Positions 55,157 through 64,000 of a stretch of DNA of 64,000 bases are shown here, in pieces. Made by a program: the position numbers and the translations under genes. Numbering within the stretch: position 1 is the stretch's first letter; every line of letters starts with the position of its first letter. Below the pieces are notes generated by a model that saw only the letters and a program-made list of their open reading frames with translations, made no database searches and was not told where the DNA came from. Origin of the DNA: JADLHS01 sp020848635 (GTDB taxonomy: Bacteria > Verrucomicrobiota > Verrucomicrobiia > Limisphaerales > JADLHS01); NCBI GenBank assembly GCA_037044975.1, contig JBAOIL010000021.1, positions 1-64,000 of the forward strand, in the 5' to 3' direction.

Positions 55157-55761
55157 CACGCGTTTTTCTTGAGGGACGCGCGCACCAGTTGTTCGACCGT
55201 GGCGGCGGCCCCGAGCATCGTCTGCGCGGCGCGGACAGTATCATGCGCCTCGATTTGCTTGAAGCCCAGCGCCATGAGCGCCAACACGGCGTCATTGATT
55301 TTCTGGTCGGCGGCGGAGAGGGAACGTGCCGCGCTCGAGGCCTCCCAGGCGCCGGCCGCGCCCACTTTGTCCCGCAATTCAACGACAATGCGCTCGGCGG
55401 TCTTCTTGCCAACGCCGGAGATTTGGGAAAGCGATTTCACGTCACTGCTGGCCACGGCGCCCCGAAAGGCCACCGGGTTCATCCCGCTAAGGATGTTCAG
55501 CGCGGTCTTGGGACCAATCCCGCTGACGTTGTTGATCAACAATCGAAACAAATCCCGTTCCGCCGCGCTGGCGAAACCGTAGAGCACATGGGCGTCTTCG
55601 CGAATGACCAACTGGGTCAGTAACTTCACTTCGCCGCCGGGTTGCGGGAGTTTGTCGAACGACGAGAGTGGGATGAGGGCCTCGTAGCCGACGCCATTCA
55701 CATCCACCACGACTTGCGTGGGCAGGGCTTCGACGAGTTTACCGTGGAGAAAGGTGATCAT
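55156..55761 (-). CDS. ruvA: Holliday junction branch-migration protein RuvA
   Basis: RuvA tetramers bind Holliday junctions and recruit RuvB. The 201-residue protein starts MITFLHGKLVEALPTQVVVD, has the OB fold, the two helix-hairpin-helix motifs (NNVSGIGPKTALNILSGM and QISGVGKKTAERIVVEL) and the C-terminal three-helix RuvB-binding domain after about 150. ruvC lies 34 bp upstream, but ruvB is not in the window. The length is normal. Confidence 0.97.
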   Translation of the reverse strand: MITFLHGKLVEALPTQVVVDVNGVGYEALIPLSSFDKLPQPGGEVKLLTQLVIREDAHVLYGFASAAERDLFRLLINNVSGIGPKTALNILSGMNPVAFRGAVASSDVKSLSQISGVGKKTAERIVVELRDKVGAAGAWEASSAARSLSAADQKINDAVLALMALGFKQIEAHDTVRAAQTMLGAAATVEQLVRASLKKNA

Positions 55762-55795
55762 GCGAATACGGTAGGCAAAATGACGTGGGACGAAT

Positions 55796-56329
55796 TCATA
55801 TTCGCTTCGCAGCGGTTAGAGAGTAGCGGCCCTGGCTTTGGGCGTGGGCCAGCGCAAGGGCCAGCGCATCGGCCGCGTCAGCCGGGGGCGGTTCGGCCAA
55901 CTGCAACAGGCGCTGGACCATTTTAGCCACGGCGTGCTTTTGGGCCGCGCCGTAGCCAACGATGGCTTGCTTCACTTTGCGTGGGGCGATTTCGTAAATC
56001 TCCAGGCCCGCCTCGGCAATCGCTGCGAGCGCCGCGCCGCGCGCTTCGCCCATGAGAATGGCGGTTTGCAGATTTTGCGCGAAGAAAAGCCCTTCGACGG
56101 CGCAGACCGTGGGCGCATATTTCCGCAGCACCTCGCGGATGGTTTGCGAAATGTTGGCCAGACAGCGTGAGTGCGGCCACGCGGCGGGACAGGAAATCGT
56201 GCCCTGGACCAGCGTGCGCGGATGCGGTTTGGCCAGTTCAATCACCCCGTAGCCCGTGCCGCGCAGCGAAGGGTCCACGCCCAGGATGATGGTGTGGACG
56301 CTGGGATTGCGGGTGGGCGGCAGCAGCAT
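55796..56329 (-). CDS. ruvC: Holliday junction resolvase RuvC
   Basis: RuvC cleaves Holliday junctions as a dimer. Starting at ATG 56329 it has 177 residues. The four catalytic acids appear in place: D in TIILGVDPSLRGTGYG, E in AVEGLFFAQN, and the two D of DAADALALALAHAQ, with a KHAVAKMVQ segment before them. A longer start at 56377 (MSARVSGRKS) would add 16 residues without homology. It is followed by ruvA after 34 bp. Confidence 0.95.
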   Translation of the reverse strand: MLLPPTRNPSVHTIILGVDPSLRGTGYGVIELAKPHPRTLVQGTISCPAAWPHSRCLANISQTIREVLRKYAPTVCAVEGLFFAQNLQTAILMGEARGAALAAIAEAGLEIYEIAPRKVKQAIVGYGAAQKHAVAKMVQRLLQLAEPPPADAADALALALAHAQSQGRYSLTAAKRI

Positions 56330-56377
56330 ACTCGCCGAAGCGGCGCGCGACTTGCGCCCGCTGACGCGCGCGCTCAT

Positions 56378-56690
56378 CTGATGGAACTGCTGAAGGGTGA
56401 TGCCCACGCGTGCCACTGTGCCAACGACGGCGTGGTTACAAAAGGGAAAACCGCGGTTTGTCCGGAGCGGCTGAATCCCCGGCTTCGGATCGGACCCCGG
56501 GCAAAATCCGGTTCGCGGCTGAGGGGAGCTGAATTCTCTCCATCTGGAAGCGTCAGAAAGAGGGAGGGCGGGGTGGGGCGAACCCGGTTTCCGATCGTCA
56601 TCTCGAGGTTGGGGGCCCAGGCCCGGGGAGGCGTGGAGTTTTTTGTTGGCTGCGGTGCGGGCTTCTCGCCTAAGCTCCCCAAGTTCGAGC
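56378..56690. promoter_or_regulatory. divergent region between ruvC and the ABC cluster
   Basis: These 313 bp separate leftward ruvC from the rightward ABC gene and must hold promoters for both. A minus-strand frame runs through it in phase with ruvC but shows no start preference or homology. No specific operator or LexA-like site was recognised. Confidence 0.5.
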
Positions 56691-57653
56691 ATGAGTCACG
56701 ATCCGATGATTGAAGTGGTCAAGTTGACCAAGCGCTACGCCGGTCACACGGCACTGGCGGATATCTCGTTCACCGTCGAGCGCGGCGAGATCGTGGGTTT
56801 GCTCGGCGACAACGGCGCGGGCAAGAGCACAACCATGCGGATCCTTTCCGGTTTCCTGCCGGCTACGTCCGGCACGGCCCGGATTGCGGGGCGGGATGTG
56901 TTTTACGACTCGCGCGAAGTCCGCCGCCGCATCGGGTTCATGCCGGAGAATAATCCGTTGCACAATGAGATGCGCGTGCGGGAATACCTCAAGTTCCGCG
57001 CGCGGCTCAAGGGGCTGAGCTGGGCCCGTTCCCGCACGCGGGTGGATACCGTACTGGCCCAGTGCAGCCTCACGGAAGTGAGCGGGCGCATCATTGGCCA
57101 GTTGTCCAAGGGTTACAAACAACGCGTCGGACTGGCGGATGCCTTGGTGCACGAGCCGGAGTTGATCATCCTGGACGAGCCGACCATCGGGCTTGATCCG
57201 CATCAGATCCGCTCCGTTCGCCAACTGATCAAGAGCCTCGCCGGTTCGCACACGGTGCTGATCTCGACCCACATTTTGTCCGAAGCGGAAATGATGTGTA
57301 ATCGCATGATGATCATGCTGGGGGGGCGGATTCTCGCCTCGGACACGCCGGACAATCTGCAAAACCTCATGGCGAGCCGGGGCCGGGTGATTGCGGAGAT
57401 CGCCGCGCCGGTGGCGGAACTCAACGCGTGCTGGGCGGCGATGGCGAGCGTGGAAGCATTTGAAGTTTCGCCGGCGGAGGGCGAGTTCCACCGCTGCGCC
57501 CTGACCCCGCGCGACGGGTGCGACCTGCGCCCGGAGATTGATGCGCTGGTCCGGGAGCGGGGTTGGGCCTTGCGGGAATTGACGCGCAGCCGCAATTCGC
57601 TGGAGGATATCTACATGCAGGTTACCAAGCCCAAGGAGGAAGAAGAGGCATGA
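56691..57653 (+). CDS. ABC transporter ATP-binding protein (GldA-like)
   Basis: A 320-residue ATPase of the ABC-2 exporter type. Walker A is GLLGDNGAGKST, the signature is GQLSKGYKQRVGLA and Walker B is LIILDEPTIGLDP, followed by a H-loop LISTHI. The C-terminal 90 residues are a DUF4162-like extension. With the permease, GldG and DUF4340 genes downstream it forms the cluster found in many Bacteroidota and Verrucomicrobia. In flavobacteria GldAFG act in gliding, but here motility is not shown. Confidence 0.93.
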   Translation: MSHDPMIEVVKLTKRYAGHTALADISFTVERGEIVGLLGDNGAGKSTTMRILSGFLPATSGTARIAGRDVFYDSREVRRRIGFMPENNPLHNEMRVREYLKFRARLKGLSWARSRTRVDTVLAQCSLTEVSGRIIGQLSKGYKQRVGLADALVHEPELIILDEPTIGLDPHQIRSVRQLIKSLAGSHTVLISTHILSEAEMMCNRMMIMLGGRILASDTPDNLQNLMASRGRVIAEIAAPVAELNACWAAMASVEAFEVSPAEGEFHRCALTPRDGCDLRPEIDALVRERGWALRELTRSRNSLEDIYMQVTKPKEEEEA

Positions 57654-57729
57654 AGCCAATGCAAAAGGCAAAAGGCAAAATGCAAAATTGTTTTGTATTT
57701 TCAATTGAGTTGGCCAGGAGGAACGGCTG

Positions 57730-58482
57730 ATGCAAGTGTTCTTCACCCTCACCCGCCGCGAGTTGGCCACTTATTTTGTGTCCCTGACCGGGTACGTGAT
57801 CATCGCCGCCGCGACTTTGCTGGTCGGGACGAGTTTCGTAGTCCTGCTGCGAAATATTGGCAATGAAACCAGCTCCATGCCCATCACCGAGATTTTTTAT
57901 CTCACGCCGTTTTTTTGGATCATCCTGCTGCTGGCAACCCCGGTGATTACGATGCGCCTGTTTGCGCTGGAAAAGTATTCCGGCACTTATGAAACGCTCA
58001 TGACCACTCCCGTCAGCGATGTGCAGGTGGTGAGCGCGAAGTTCACCGCCGCGTGGCTGTTTTATCTCGTGATGTGGCTGCCCATGCTTGCCTGCCTCTA
58101 CGTCGTGCAGTATTACGCGCGGCAATCCGGCGCACTCGAACCGGGTACCGTTGGCGGAATGTATTTGGGGATCGCCCTGGTTGGCGCGTTGTTTTTGTCC
58201 CTCGGCTGTCTGGCTTCCGCGCTGACGAGCAGCCAGATGGTGGCCGCCATGGTGTCGCTGACCCTGGGGGTGGGTTTGTTCACGCTCGCCTTTCTGCCCG
58301 AACGCCTGGAGGTCGGCACGCACTGGCAAGCCCAGGTGCTGACCTGCTTCGCCCTGTTTCGCCAGCTGCATGATTTTGCGCGCGGCGTGGTGGATTCGCG
58401 GGCGGTGGTGTTTTTCCTGAGCCTGACGTTTTTCTTCTTGTTCCTGACCTTGCGGGTCGTGGAAAGCCGGCGGTGGAAATAA
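57730..58482 (+). CDS. ABC-2 type permease (GldF-like)
   Basis: A 250-residue membrane protein with six predicted helices, starting MQVFFTLTRRELATYFVSLT and with RLFALEKYSGTYETLMTTPV, the typical cytoplasmic loop of ABC-2 permeases of the NosY/GldF type. It is the partner of the ATPase at 56691-57653, 76 bp upstream, and its TAA stop is 1 bp before the GldG start. Confidence 0.9.
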   Translation: MQVFFTLTRRELATYFVSLTGYVIIAAATLLVGTSFVVLLRNIGNETSSMPITEIFYLTPFFWIILLLATPVITMRLFALEKYSGTYETLMTTPVSDVQVVSAKFTAAWLFYLVMWLPMLACLYVVQYYARQSGALEPGTVGGMYLGIALVGALFLSLGCLASALTSSQMVAAMVSLTLGVGLFTLAFLPERLEVGTHWQAQVLTCFALFRQLHDFARGVVDSRAVVFFLSLTFFFLFLTLRVVESRRWK

Positions 58483-58483
58483 C

Positions 58484-59999
58484 ATGGCGACTCACCCCAA
58501 ACCCAGTTTCTCCCGGCACCGCAAGTGGCGCTTTGGCCTGGACGCCGCGGTACGCACGGCGGTGGTTTTCGCGGTGGTGGTCATGGTGAATTATCTGGGC
58601 AGCCGCTATTATCACCGCCAATTCCTGAGCGAGCAGACCCAGATCCACCTTTCTCCGCGCACCATCAGCGTGTTGAACGCGCTCACCAACCAAGTGAAGG
58701 TGATCCTGTATTACGACAAGGAAGACCGGCTCTATTCCGATGTCCTGGCCTTGCTGAACGAATATCGGAACCTTAATCCGCGCCTCCAGATCAGCACGGT
58801 GGACTACCGATGGGACGCCGCCGAAGCGCAGCGGGTCAAAAAGGATTACAAACTCCCGGAAGCAGTGGACGCCACCGAAAAGAGCGAGCCAAAAAACGAC
58901 AAGAACTTTGTCATCTTCGACAGCGCCGGCCGGCAAAAAGTGGTGAACGGCAACGCGCTGGCCGACTTCAAATTGGAGCAGTCGTCCACCAGCAAGGATT
59001 TCGAGTTCCAGCGCAAACTGACTGCGTTTCACGGTGAGAAGCTGTTCACCTCCTGCCTGCTGGCGATTTCCAATCCCAAGCCTTTCAAGGCCTACGTCCT
59101 GCAAGGGCATCGCGAACACAATCTCGACAGCGGGGATGAAGTCATTGGCTATCTGAACTTCAAGTTGCTGCTCCAGCGCAATTATATCCAGCCGGAGCCG
59201 CTTTACCTGACCGGGACCAACGGAGTGCCGGCGGATTGCAATCTCCTGATCATTCCCGGCCCGCGAGACCCCATCCCGGACCCCGCCTTGGAAAAGATTG
59301 ATCAATATCTGAATGAAGGCGGACGGTTGTTTGCGCTTTTCAACGCCTTTCCCGACCGATTGATAGGCTTGGAAAAAATTCTCCTGGCGCGCTGGGGCGT
59401 TCTCGTCGGCAGCAGTGTCGTCCAAGATCCGGAGCATTCCGCGTATCGAACCAAGGGCGGTGAAGCGCGGGACATCGTGGTGGGCGCCTTCACGCAACAT
59501 CCCGCCGTGAAGCGCGCTGTTAGGCTACAATCTGGATTTCATTCAGCCGCGGCCGATCAGCCCGACCACGACCAAAGACAAAGCCGCCGATGCGCCGAAA
59601 GTTGAGGTTCTCATCGCCACGGAAGAAACCGCGACCCTGATTGACGATCCCACCCGCAAGCAACGCCGGTATCCGCTGGCCGTGGCCGTGGAACAGGGCA
59701 CTCCGCTGGGCGTGGCGACCGCACGGAGTTCAACGCGTATGATCGTGGTGGGCGATTCGCTCTTTCTCGCCAACGAGCCGATCAAGCGGTTTGCCAACGC
59801 CGATTTTGCCGAGTATGCCGTCAACTGGTTGTTGGATCGCCCCCAGCTAACGACCGGTATTGGACCGAGCACGTTTACGGAATTTCGCGTCCTGCTGACC
59901 GCCGAGCAGTTAAAAAAAATCCAATGGCTGCTGCTGGCGGTGCTGCCCGGTGGCGTATTATTGTTCGGCGGCCTCGTCTGGCTGCGCCGTCAAAAATGA
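58484..59999 (+). CDS. GldG-family ABC-associated protein, with a frameshift
   Basis: An inner-membrane anchored periplasmic protein of the GldG/ABC_transp_aux family. The first frame starts with one membrane helix (ARTAVVFAVVVMVNYLGSR-like), then HLSPRTISVLNALTNQVKVI, KAYVLQGHREHNL and CNLLIIPGPRDPIPDPALEK. Near 59519 the frame shifts by one base, and LGYNLDFIQPRPISPTTTKD, RMIVVGDSLFLANEPIKRFA and a C-terminal membrane helix (WLLLAVLPGGVLLFGGLVWL) follow. The repaired length is about 504 residues. It ends in ATGA, shared with a 37-codon ORF. Confidence 0.85.
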
Positions 60000-60109
60000 C
60001 CATGCCGAAACACCAAGACTACTCCCGATTGATGTCCAGGGTGCCTGCGATGCAATCCCGGACCACCATCCGAGCCGCCCGCCCGGATTTGAACTCCCCC
60101 ACCGCATGA
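59996..60109 (+). CDS. 37-residue small ORF coupled at both ends
   Basis: The ATG at 59996 overlaps the GldG stop (ATGA), and its TGA stop at 60107-60109 overlaps the DUF4340 ATG (ATGA again). The 37-residue product is basic and has no hydrophobic segment or known motif (MTMPKHQDYSRLMSRVPAMQ, ending RPDLNSPTA). Its main role may be to carry ribosomes from GldG to DUF4340, but a functional microprotein cannot be excluded. Confidence 0.5.
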   Translation: MTMPKHQDYSRLMSRVPAMQSRTTIRAARPDLNSPTA

Positions 60110-61908
60110 ATTCAAAAGGCACCTGGACTTGGATCGGCTTGGCGGCGGTACTGGCCGCGGTCATTTTCGGCCTCGAGAAATGGGATACGCCCCCCGTCAT
60201 CCTGCCGGTCCCGTTGCTCTCCAACTTCAAAGCGGAGGACGTTACCAGCGTGCAGGTGACTTTGGCGGACCAGTCGGCCATGCGGGCGGAACGCACCAAC
60301 GGTGTCTGGCAACTCACCAGTCCGATCATGTATCCGGCGCAGGTCGCCAGCATCGAGGGTTTGCTGGAGGTCCTCGCGCATCTTACGCCAGCCACTATTA
60401 TTCCGCCGAGCGAAGTGCGGCAACGGAGGAACGCGGACGAAGAATTCGGGTTCGTCAATCCGCCGGCCACGCTCACGCTGCAAACACACAACGGCCTGCG
60501 CCTGCTGAAGATTGGCGCCCGCACCGCCCCCGGGGATCAGGTCTATGTCCAGGTAGTCGGGGTCGAGGGGGTCTATGTCATGGACGTGGATATATTGCGG
60601 GCGCTGCCGCGCAAGCTGGACGACTGGCGCGACACAGCATTCATCAATTTGAACGGGCTGGCCTTCGACCAGATTACCGTTTCCAATGCCAGCTCGGTGC
60701 TCGAGTTGCTGCGCGATCCCGCGCGGGCGCTCTGGCAATTGAGCCGCCCGGTCCCCGCCCGCGCCAACAATCCGCGGCTCCATGAGTCGCTGCAAAAACT
60801 GCACGCCCTGCGCGTGACGCGTTTTGTGACCGATGATCCCAAGGCCGATGCCGAAGGGTTCGGGCTGCAAACGCCCGAGTTGGAACTGACGCTGACCAAG
60901 AGCACGAACGTTGTGGCCCGGCTGCAATTCGGCAAAAGCCCGACCAACGACAGCACGCAGGTGTTCGCCCGGCGGGCCGGCCTCCCCACCATCGTGACGG
61001 TACCGCGCAACCTGCTCGACCCATGGCGGGGCACGTTCAACCAGTTTCGGGAACTGCATCTCGTGGCGCTGCCGACCAACGTCGCGCAGATCGAGATCCG
61101 CGGCCCCGAGTCGTTTGCCTTGCAACGGAACGCCGGCAACGGCTGGCGCATCGTGGGCCAGGATCTGCCCGTGGACGCCGGCTTGGTGGACGACCTGATC
61201 GCGGCTCTCAACCGTTTGGAAATCGTTCAGTTCAAGGATTCGATTACGGAACCCGATCTGCCCACGTACGGCCTGACCAACCCCGTTCGCCAAATCGTCG
61301 TGAGCGGGGCCGGGTCGAACACCAACGGAGCCACCAACGTCGTCCTGGCCGCATTCGCGTTTGGCGGCACGAATGCCGGAAACATCTTTGTCCGCCGCGC
61401 GGATGAAAATCCCGTGTATGCCGTCACGCTGGCTGAGTTTCAGAACCTGCCTGCGGCGGCGTGGCAGTTACGGGCGCGGCCGATCTGGCATTTCGCCGTC
61501 AGCGATGTGACCCGGATCATCGTGCAGCAGGGCGACCGGCGCCGGGAGTTGCTGCATGCCGGCACCAACACCTGGGTGTTGGCGGCCGGGTCGGCCGGGG
61601 TTCTGGACGGCGCGCGCATGGCGGCGATCGAGGAAACCGCGCATCGCTTTGGAGAACTGGCGGCCACGGCCTGGGTCGGGCGGGGCGAGGAGAACCGTGC
61701 CCGCCTTGGTTTTGTCCCGAATGGGTTGGCGCTCACGTTTGAATTGAAAACCGGAGCGAGGTACCAGATCGAGTTCGGGGGCATGTCGCCGGAAAATTAT
61801 CCCTACGCGGCCGTGAAACTGGACGGGCAGACCTGGTTCTTGGAAGCCTCCCTCGCGCTGTATCAACTGGTGCTCTACAGCCTGGCCTTGCCGGCAAACG
61901 TCCCTTGA
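60106..61908 (+). CDS. DUF4340 protein of the ABC/GldG cluster
   Basis: A 600-residue protein with one N-terminal membrane helix (WTWIGLAAVLAAVIFGLEKW) and a long periplasmic region of repeated beta modules. Each module resembles VWQLTSPIMYPAQVASIEGL, the DUF4340 repeat, as in GNGWRIVGQDLPVDAGLVDD. DUF4340 proteins normally follow GldG and may work with it in the periplasm. Its function is unknown. ATG 60106 is supported by coupling to the small ORF upstream. A longer frame starting at 59950 overlaps GldG and is rejected. Confidence 0.9.
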   Translation: MNSKGTWTWIGLAAVLAAVIFGLEKWDTPPVILPVPLLSNFKAEDVTSVQVTLADQSAMRAERTNGVWQLTSPIMYPAQVASIEGLLEVLAHLTPATIIPPSEVRQRRNADEEFGFVNPPATLTLQTHNGLRLLKIGARTAPGDQVYVQVVGVEGVYVMDVDILRALPRKLDDWRDTAFINLNGLAFDQITVSNASSVLELLRDPARALWQLSRPVPARANNPRLHESLQKLHALRVTRFVTDDPKADAEGFGLQTPELELTLTKSTNVVARLQFGKSPTNDSTQVFARRAGLPTIVTVPRNLLDPWRGTFNQFRELHLVALPTNVAQIEIRGPESFALQRNAGNGWRIVGQDLPVDAGLVDDLIAALNRLEIVQFKDSITEPDLPTYGLTNPVRQIVVSGAGSNTNGATNVVLAAFAFGGTNAGNIFVRRADENPVYAVTLAEFQNLPAAAWQLRARPIWHFAVSDVTRIIVQQGDRRRELLHAGTNTWVLAAGSAGVLDGARMAAIEETAHRFGELAATAWVGRGEENRARLGFVPNGLALTFELKTGARYQIEFGGMSPENYPYAAVKLDGQTWFLEASLALYQLVLYSLALPANVP

Positions 61909-61909
61909 T

Positions 61910-64000
61910 ATGGCGACCCCCGCCCGCCGCGGCTTCTGGCGCCTGTGCCGGATTTACTTCCGTCGTTTCCGCATCTCGATCTGGCTCGTCATTCTGGTCG
62001 CACTCGGTTCGCTGCTCTATCTGAACCAGGTGGGACTGCCGGATTTTGTAAAACGTCCATTGGTGAACAAACTCCGCGAGCGCGGCGTGGCGCTTGAGTT
62101 TGCGCGGCTGCAACTGCACTGGACGGAGGGTTTTGTCGCGGACAACGTCCGGTTCGTTTCATGCATGAGCCCGCCGCGCCGCAACTGCTGGCGGCAAAGG
62201 TTCAGATCAAACTCCTTCTGAAACCATTGCTGCGGGGCCAGGTGCAGGTGGACTCACTTGGGCTGTCCGGGGGGCTGCTCCAATGGATTCCCGCCAATTC
62301 CAACGCGCCGCTGCGGGCGCTCACGGTCGAAAATATCGAGGCCCGGCTGCGCCTGCTGCCTGGAGATCAGTGGCGGCTGGACGATCTGCACGCCCGTTTC
62401 GCCGGGGCGGACATTCTCGTCTCCGCCACCATCAGCAATGCGACGGCGGTTCGCGACTGGGAATTTCTCAAGGGCCGGAGCGCGACCCCGGACGCCCGTT
62501 GGCCCGAGCGGTTGCAACGGCTTGCTGACACGTTGGAATCCATTTCGTTCGCGGTGCCGCCGGAACTGCGGCTCGTCTTTGAAGGCGATGCGCGGAACCT
62601 GCAGAGTTTCAATGCCCGCTTTAACCTGAACGCCGCCCAGGCAGACACGCCCTGGGGCCAGGCGGAAACCATCAACTTTACCTCGCGGTTGTTCGCCGCC
62701 GCCACCAACGAGCTGTCGCGGGTCGAAATCACGCTCAACGCCGCCAGCGCCCAAACCCGCTGGGCCAACACCACCAACCTGAACCTGCAGTTGCGCCTGC
62801 TCTCCCTGGTCACGCACCCGGATCTGGTGGACTGCACTGCGACTCTGCGGGCGAATGCCGCCGCGACCCCGTGGGCCACGGTCGGTCAAACCCAGCTCAA
62901 AGCACGCTGGGTTCACGCCGTGACGAACCCGGTCCCGCAATCGGCCCACGTTGAATTCGACACCGACATGGCGATCACCCGCTGGGCCCGCGGCGCCCGC
63001 GTTCAATTCACCGGCGACCTCACCCCTGCCACCAATTCCCTCGCGCCGGACGCAGCGCTGGCGGGCTGGACCAATCTGCTCCCCTATCAAATCGAATGGT
63101 CCGCGGGGGTGGGCGCGTTGAAGGCGTCCGGGCTGGATGCGGAGGAAATCGTATGCGCCGGATCGTGGTGTCCGCCCACCCTGGCCCTCACCCAGTTGCA
63201 CGCCAGTCTGTATCACGGGACGCTCACTGGCACCGGGCAACTGGATGCCGCCACGCGGGAACTTGCGTTCAACGCCGCTTCGGATTTCGACGTGAAGCAA
63301 TTGGTTTCTTTACTGGTGGAGCAGACTCCGGACTGGTTCGCCCAGTTTTCAGTGGGCGAACTGCCCCGCCTGCAGGGGGCGGGCACGGTGGTTTTACCAG
63401 CCTGGACGAACCATTCGCCGGACTGGGTCGGCGAGGTGCGGCCGACTTTGCGGTTGGCGGGCGAAGTCGCGCTGACGAATGTCGCTTTCCAAGGCATCGC
63501 GGCGAACTGGGTCCACAGCCACTTCACCTGCACGAATCGCTACTGGCAGTTGCCGGATTTCAGTGTGGGCCGACCCGAAGGCTTGCTTCGCCTTTCGCCC
63601 GCGCTGAATGAGGTATCGGGGGATTTCTATTCGAAAATTTACAGCACGGTTGACCTGACTGCCTCCCGCTCGCTGCTCAACGCAGCGGGACAAGAGGGGA
63701 TGGATTTATGCCAGTTCACCGGGCCACCGGTCATTGCCGGCGAAGTCTGGGGGCGTGGGAAGGATTTTGAGCGCATCGGCTTTCGTGGTCGCGTGGCACT
63801 GACGAACTTCACGTTTCGCGCGTTCAACACGGATGCGGTGGTGACCGAGATCAATTACACGAACCTTGTGCTGGAGGCGATCGAACCCCGGTTGTGGCGC
63901 GGCACGCAAACGGTGGCGGCGGCCGGCATCACGGCCGACTTCAACACACTGCGGGTTTACTTCACCAACGGCTTTAGCACCGTGGATCCCGGGCCGTTGA
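61910..64000 (+). CDS. AsmA-like large periplasmic protein, frameshifted and cut by the window end
   Basis: The start at 61910 gives a membrane anchor (FRISIWLVILVALGSLLYLN), then the AsmA/TamB-like LVNKLRERGVALEFARLQLH. The first frame stops at 62221. The other frame continues from about 62155 (FMHEPAAPQLLAAKVQIKLL) and stays open to base 64000, with repeats such as LRALTVENIEARLRLLPGDQ and VEITLNAASAQTRWANTTNL. The shift is probably a missing C in a CC near 62154. More than 690 residues are visible. Such proteins span the periplasm and are linked to lipid transport or outer-membrane biogenesis. Confidence 0.78.

Overview
The window reads as a chromosome segment of a GC-rich member of the Verrucomicrobiota, most like the Pedosphaera/Limisphaera side of the phylum. 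This is an inference from gene content. The clues are prepilin-type secreted proteins with an AFTLIELLVVIAIIAILA start, LamG/Ig secreted proteins, sulfatases, large glycoside hydrolases and esterases, NarL-type two-component pairs, and an ABC/GldG/DUF4340/AsmA-like cluster. No rRNA, tRNA or CRISPR array was seen.

Layout. 1-2893: a nearly complete IS21-type element (istA, istB, arrays of terminal repeats). 2894-3389: a gene-free strip with a strong terminator hairpin. 3390-12396 (+): a polytopic membrane protein of unknown function, glycyl-tRNA synthetase, an AI-2E-type permease, a DUF2127 protein, larB, larC and ribBA. 13010-16443 (-): a tripartite-efflux-like operon (Lys-rich protein, DUF3302, HlyD, NodT). 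16483-24455 (-): HAD phosphatase, arylsulfatase, two response regulators, a sensor kinase, an outer-membrane protein and a truncated DUF2959 gene. Three copies of a 52-bp hairpin repeat are scattered through this block. 24455-25605: a scarred strip with a beheaded malectin-domain gene and a decayed Ser/Thr kinase.

25825-47928 is a polysaccharide-utilisation region. A minus-strand operon (prepilin, LamG/Ig protein, GH28, sugar-binding lipoprotein) diverges at 32340-32687 from a plus-strand operon (TIM-barrel glycosidase, six-hairpin glycosidase, a large enzyme-like protein, an esterase remnant, an esterase lipoprotein). Converging on the latter is a minus-strand operon that starts with a sensor kinase and response regulator and continues with two alpha/beta hydrolases and an SGNH esterase. 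GH28 plus several esterases points to an acetylated pectin or rhamnogalacturonan-like substrate, but this is not proven by the sequence.

48790-64000: a BspA-type leucine-rich-repeat protein, a second prepilin-like protein, priA, a DUF374 acyltransferase, ruvA and ruvC on the minus strand. Then a plus-strand cluster follows: ABC ATPase, permease, GldG, a 37-codon coupled small ORF, DUF4340 and a truncated AsmA-like protein.

About ten otherwise intact genes carry a single-base frameshift, several in homopolymers and one in the essential glycyl-tRNA synthetase. The likeliest reading is residual sequencing error in a draft assembly, with true decay at 24455-25605 and 39872-40132. The most interesting unexplained signal is the 52-bp hairpin repeat, found in the 5' leader position of three different minus-strand genes.
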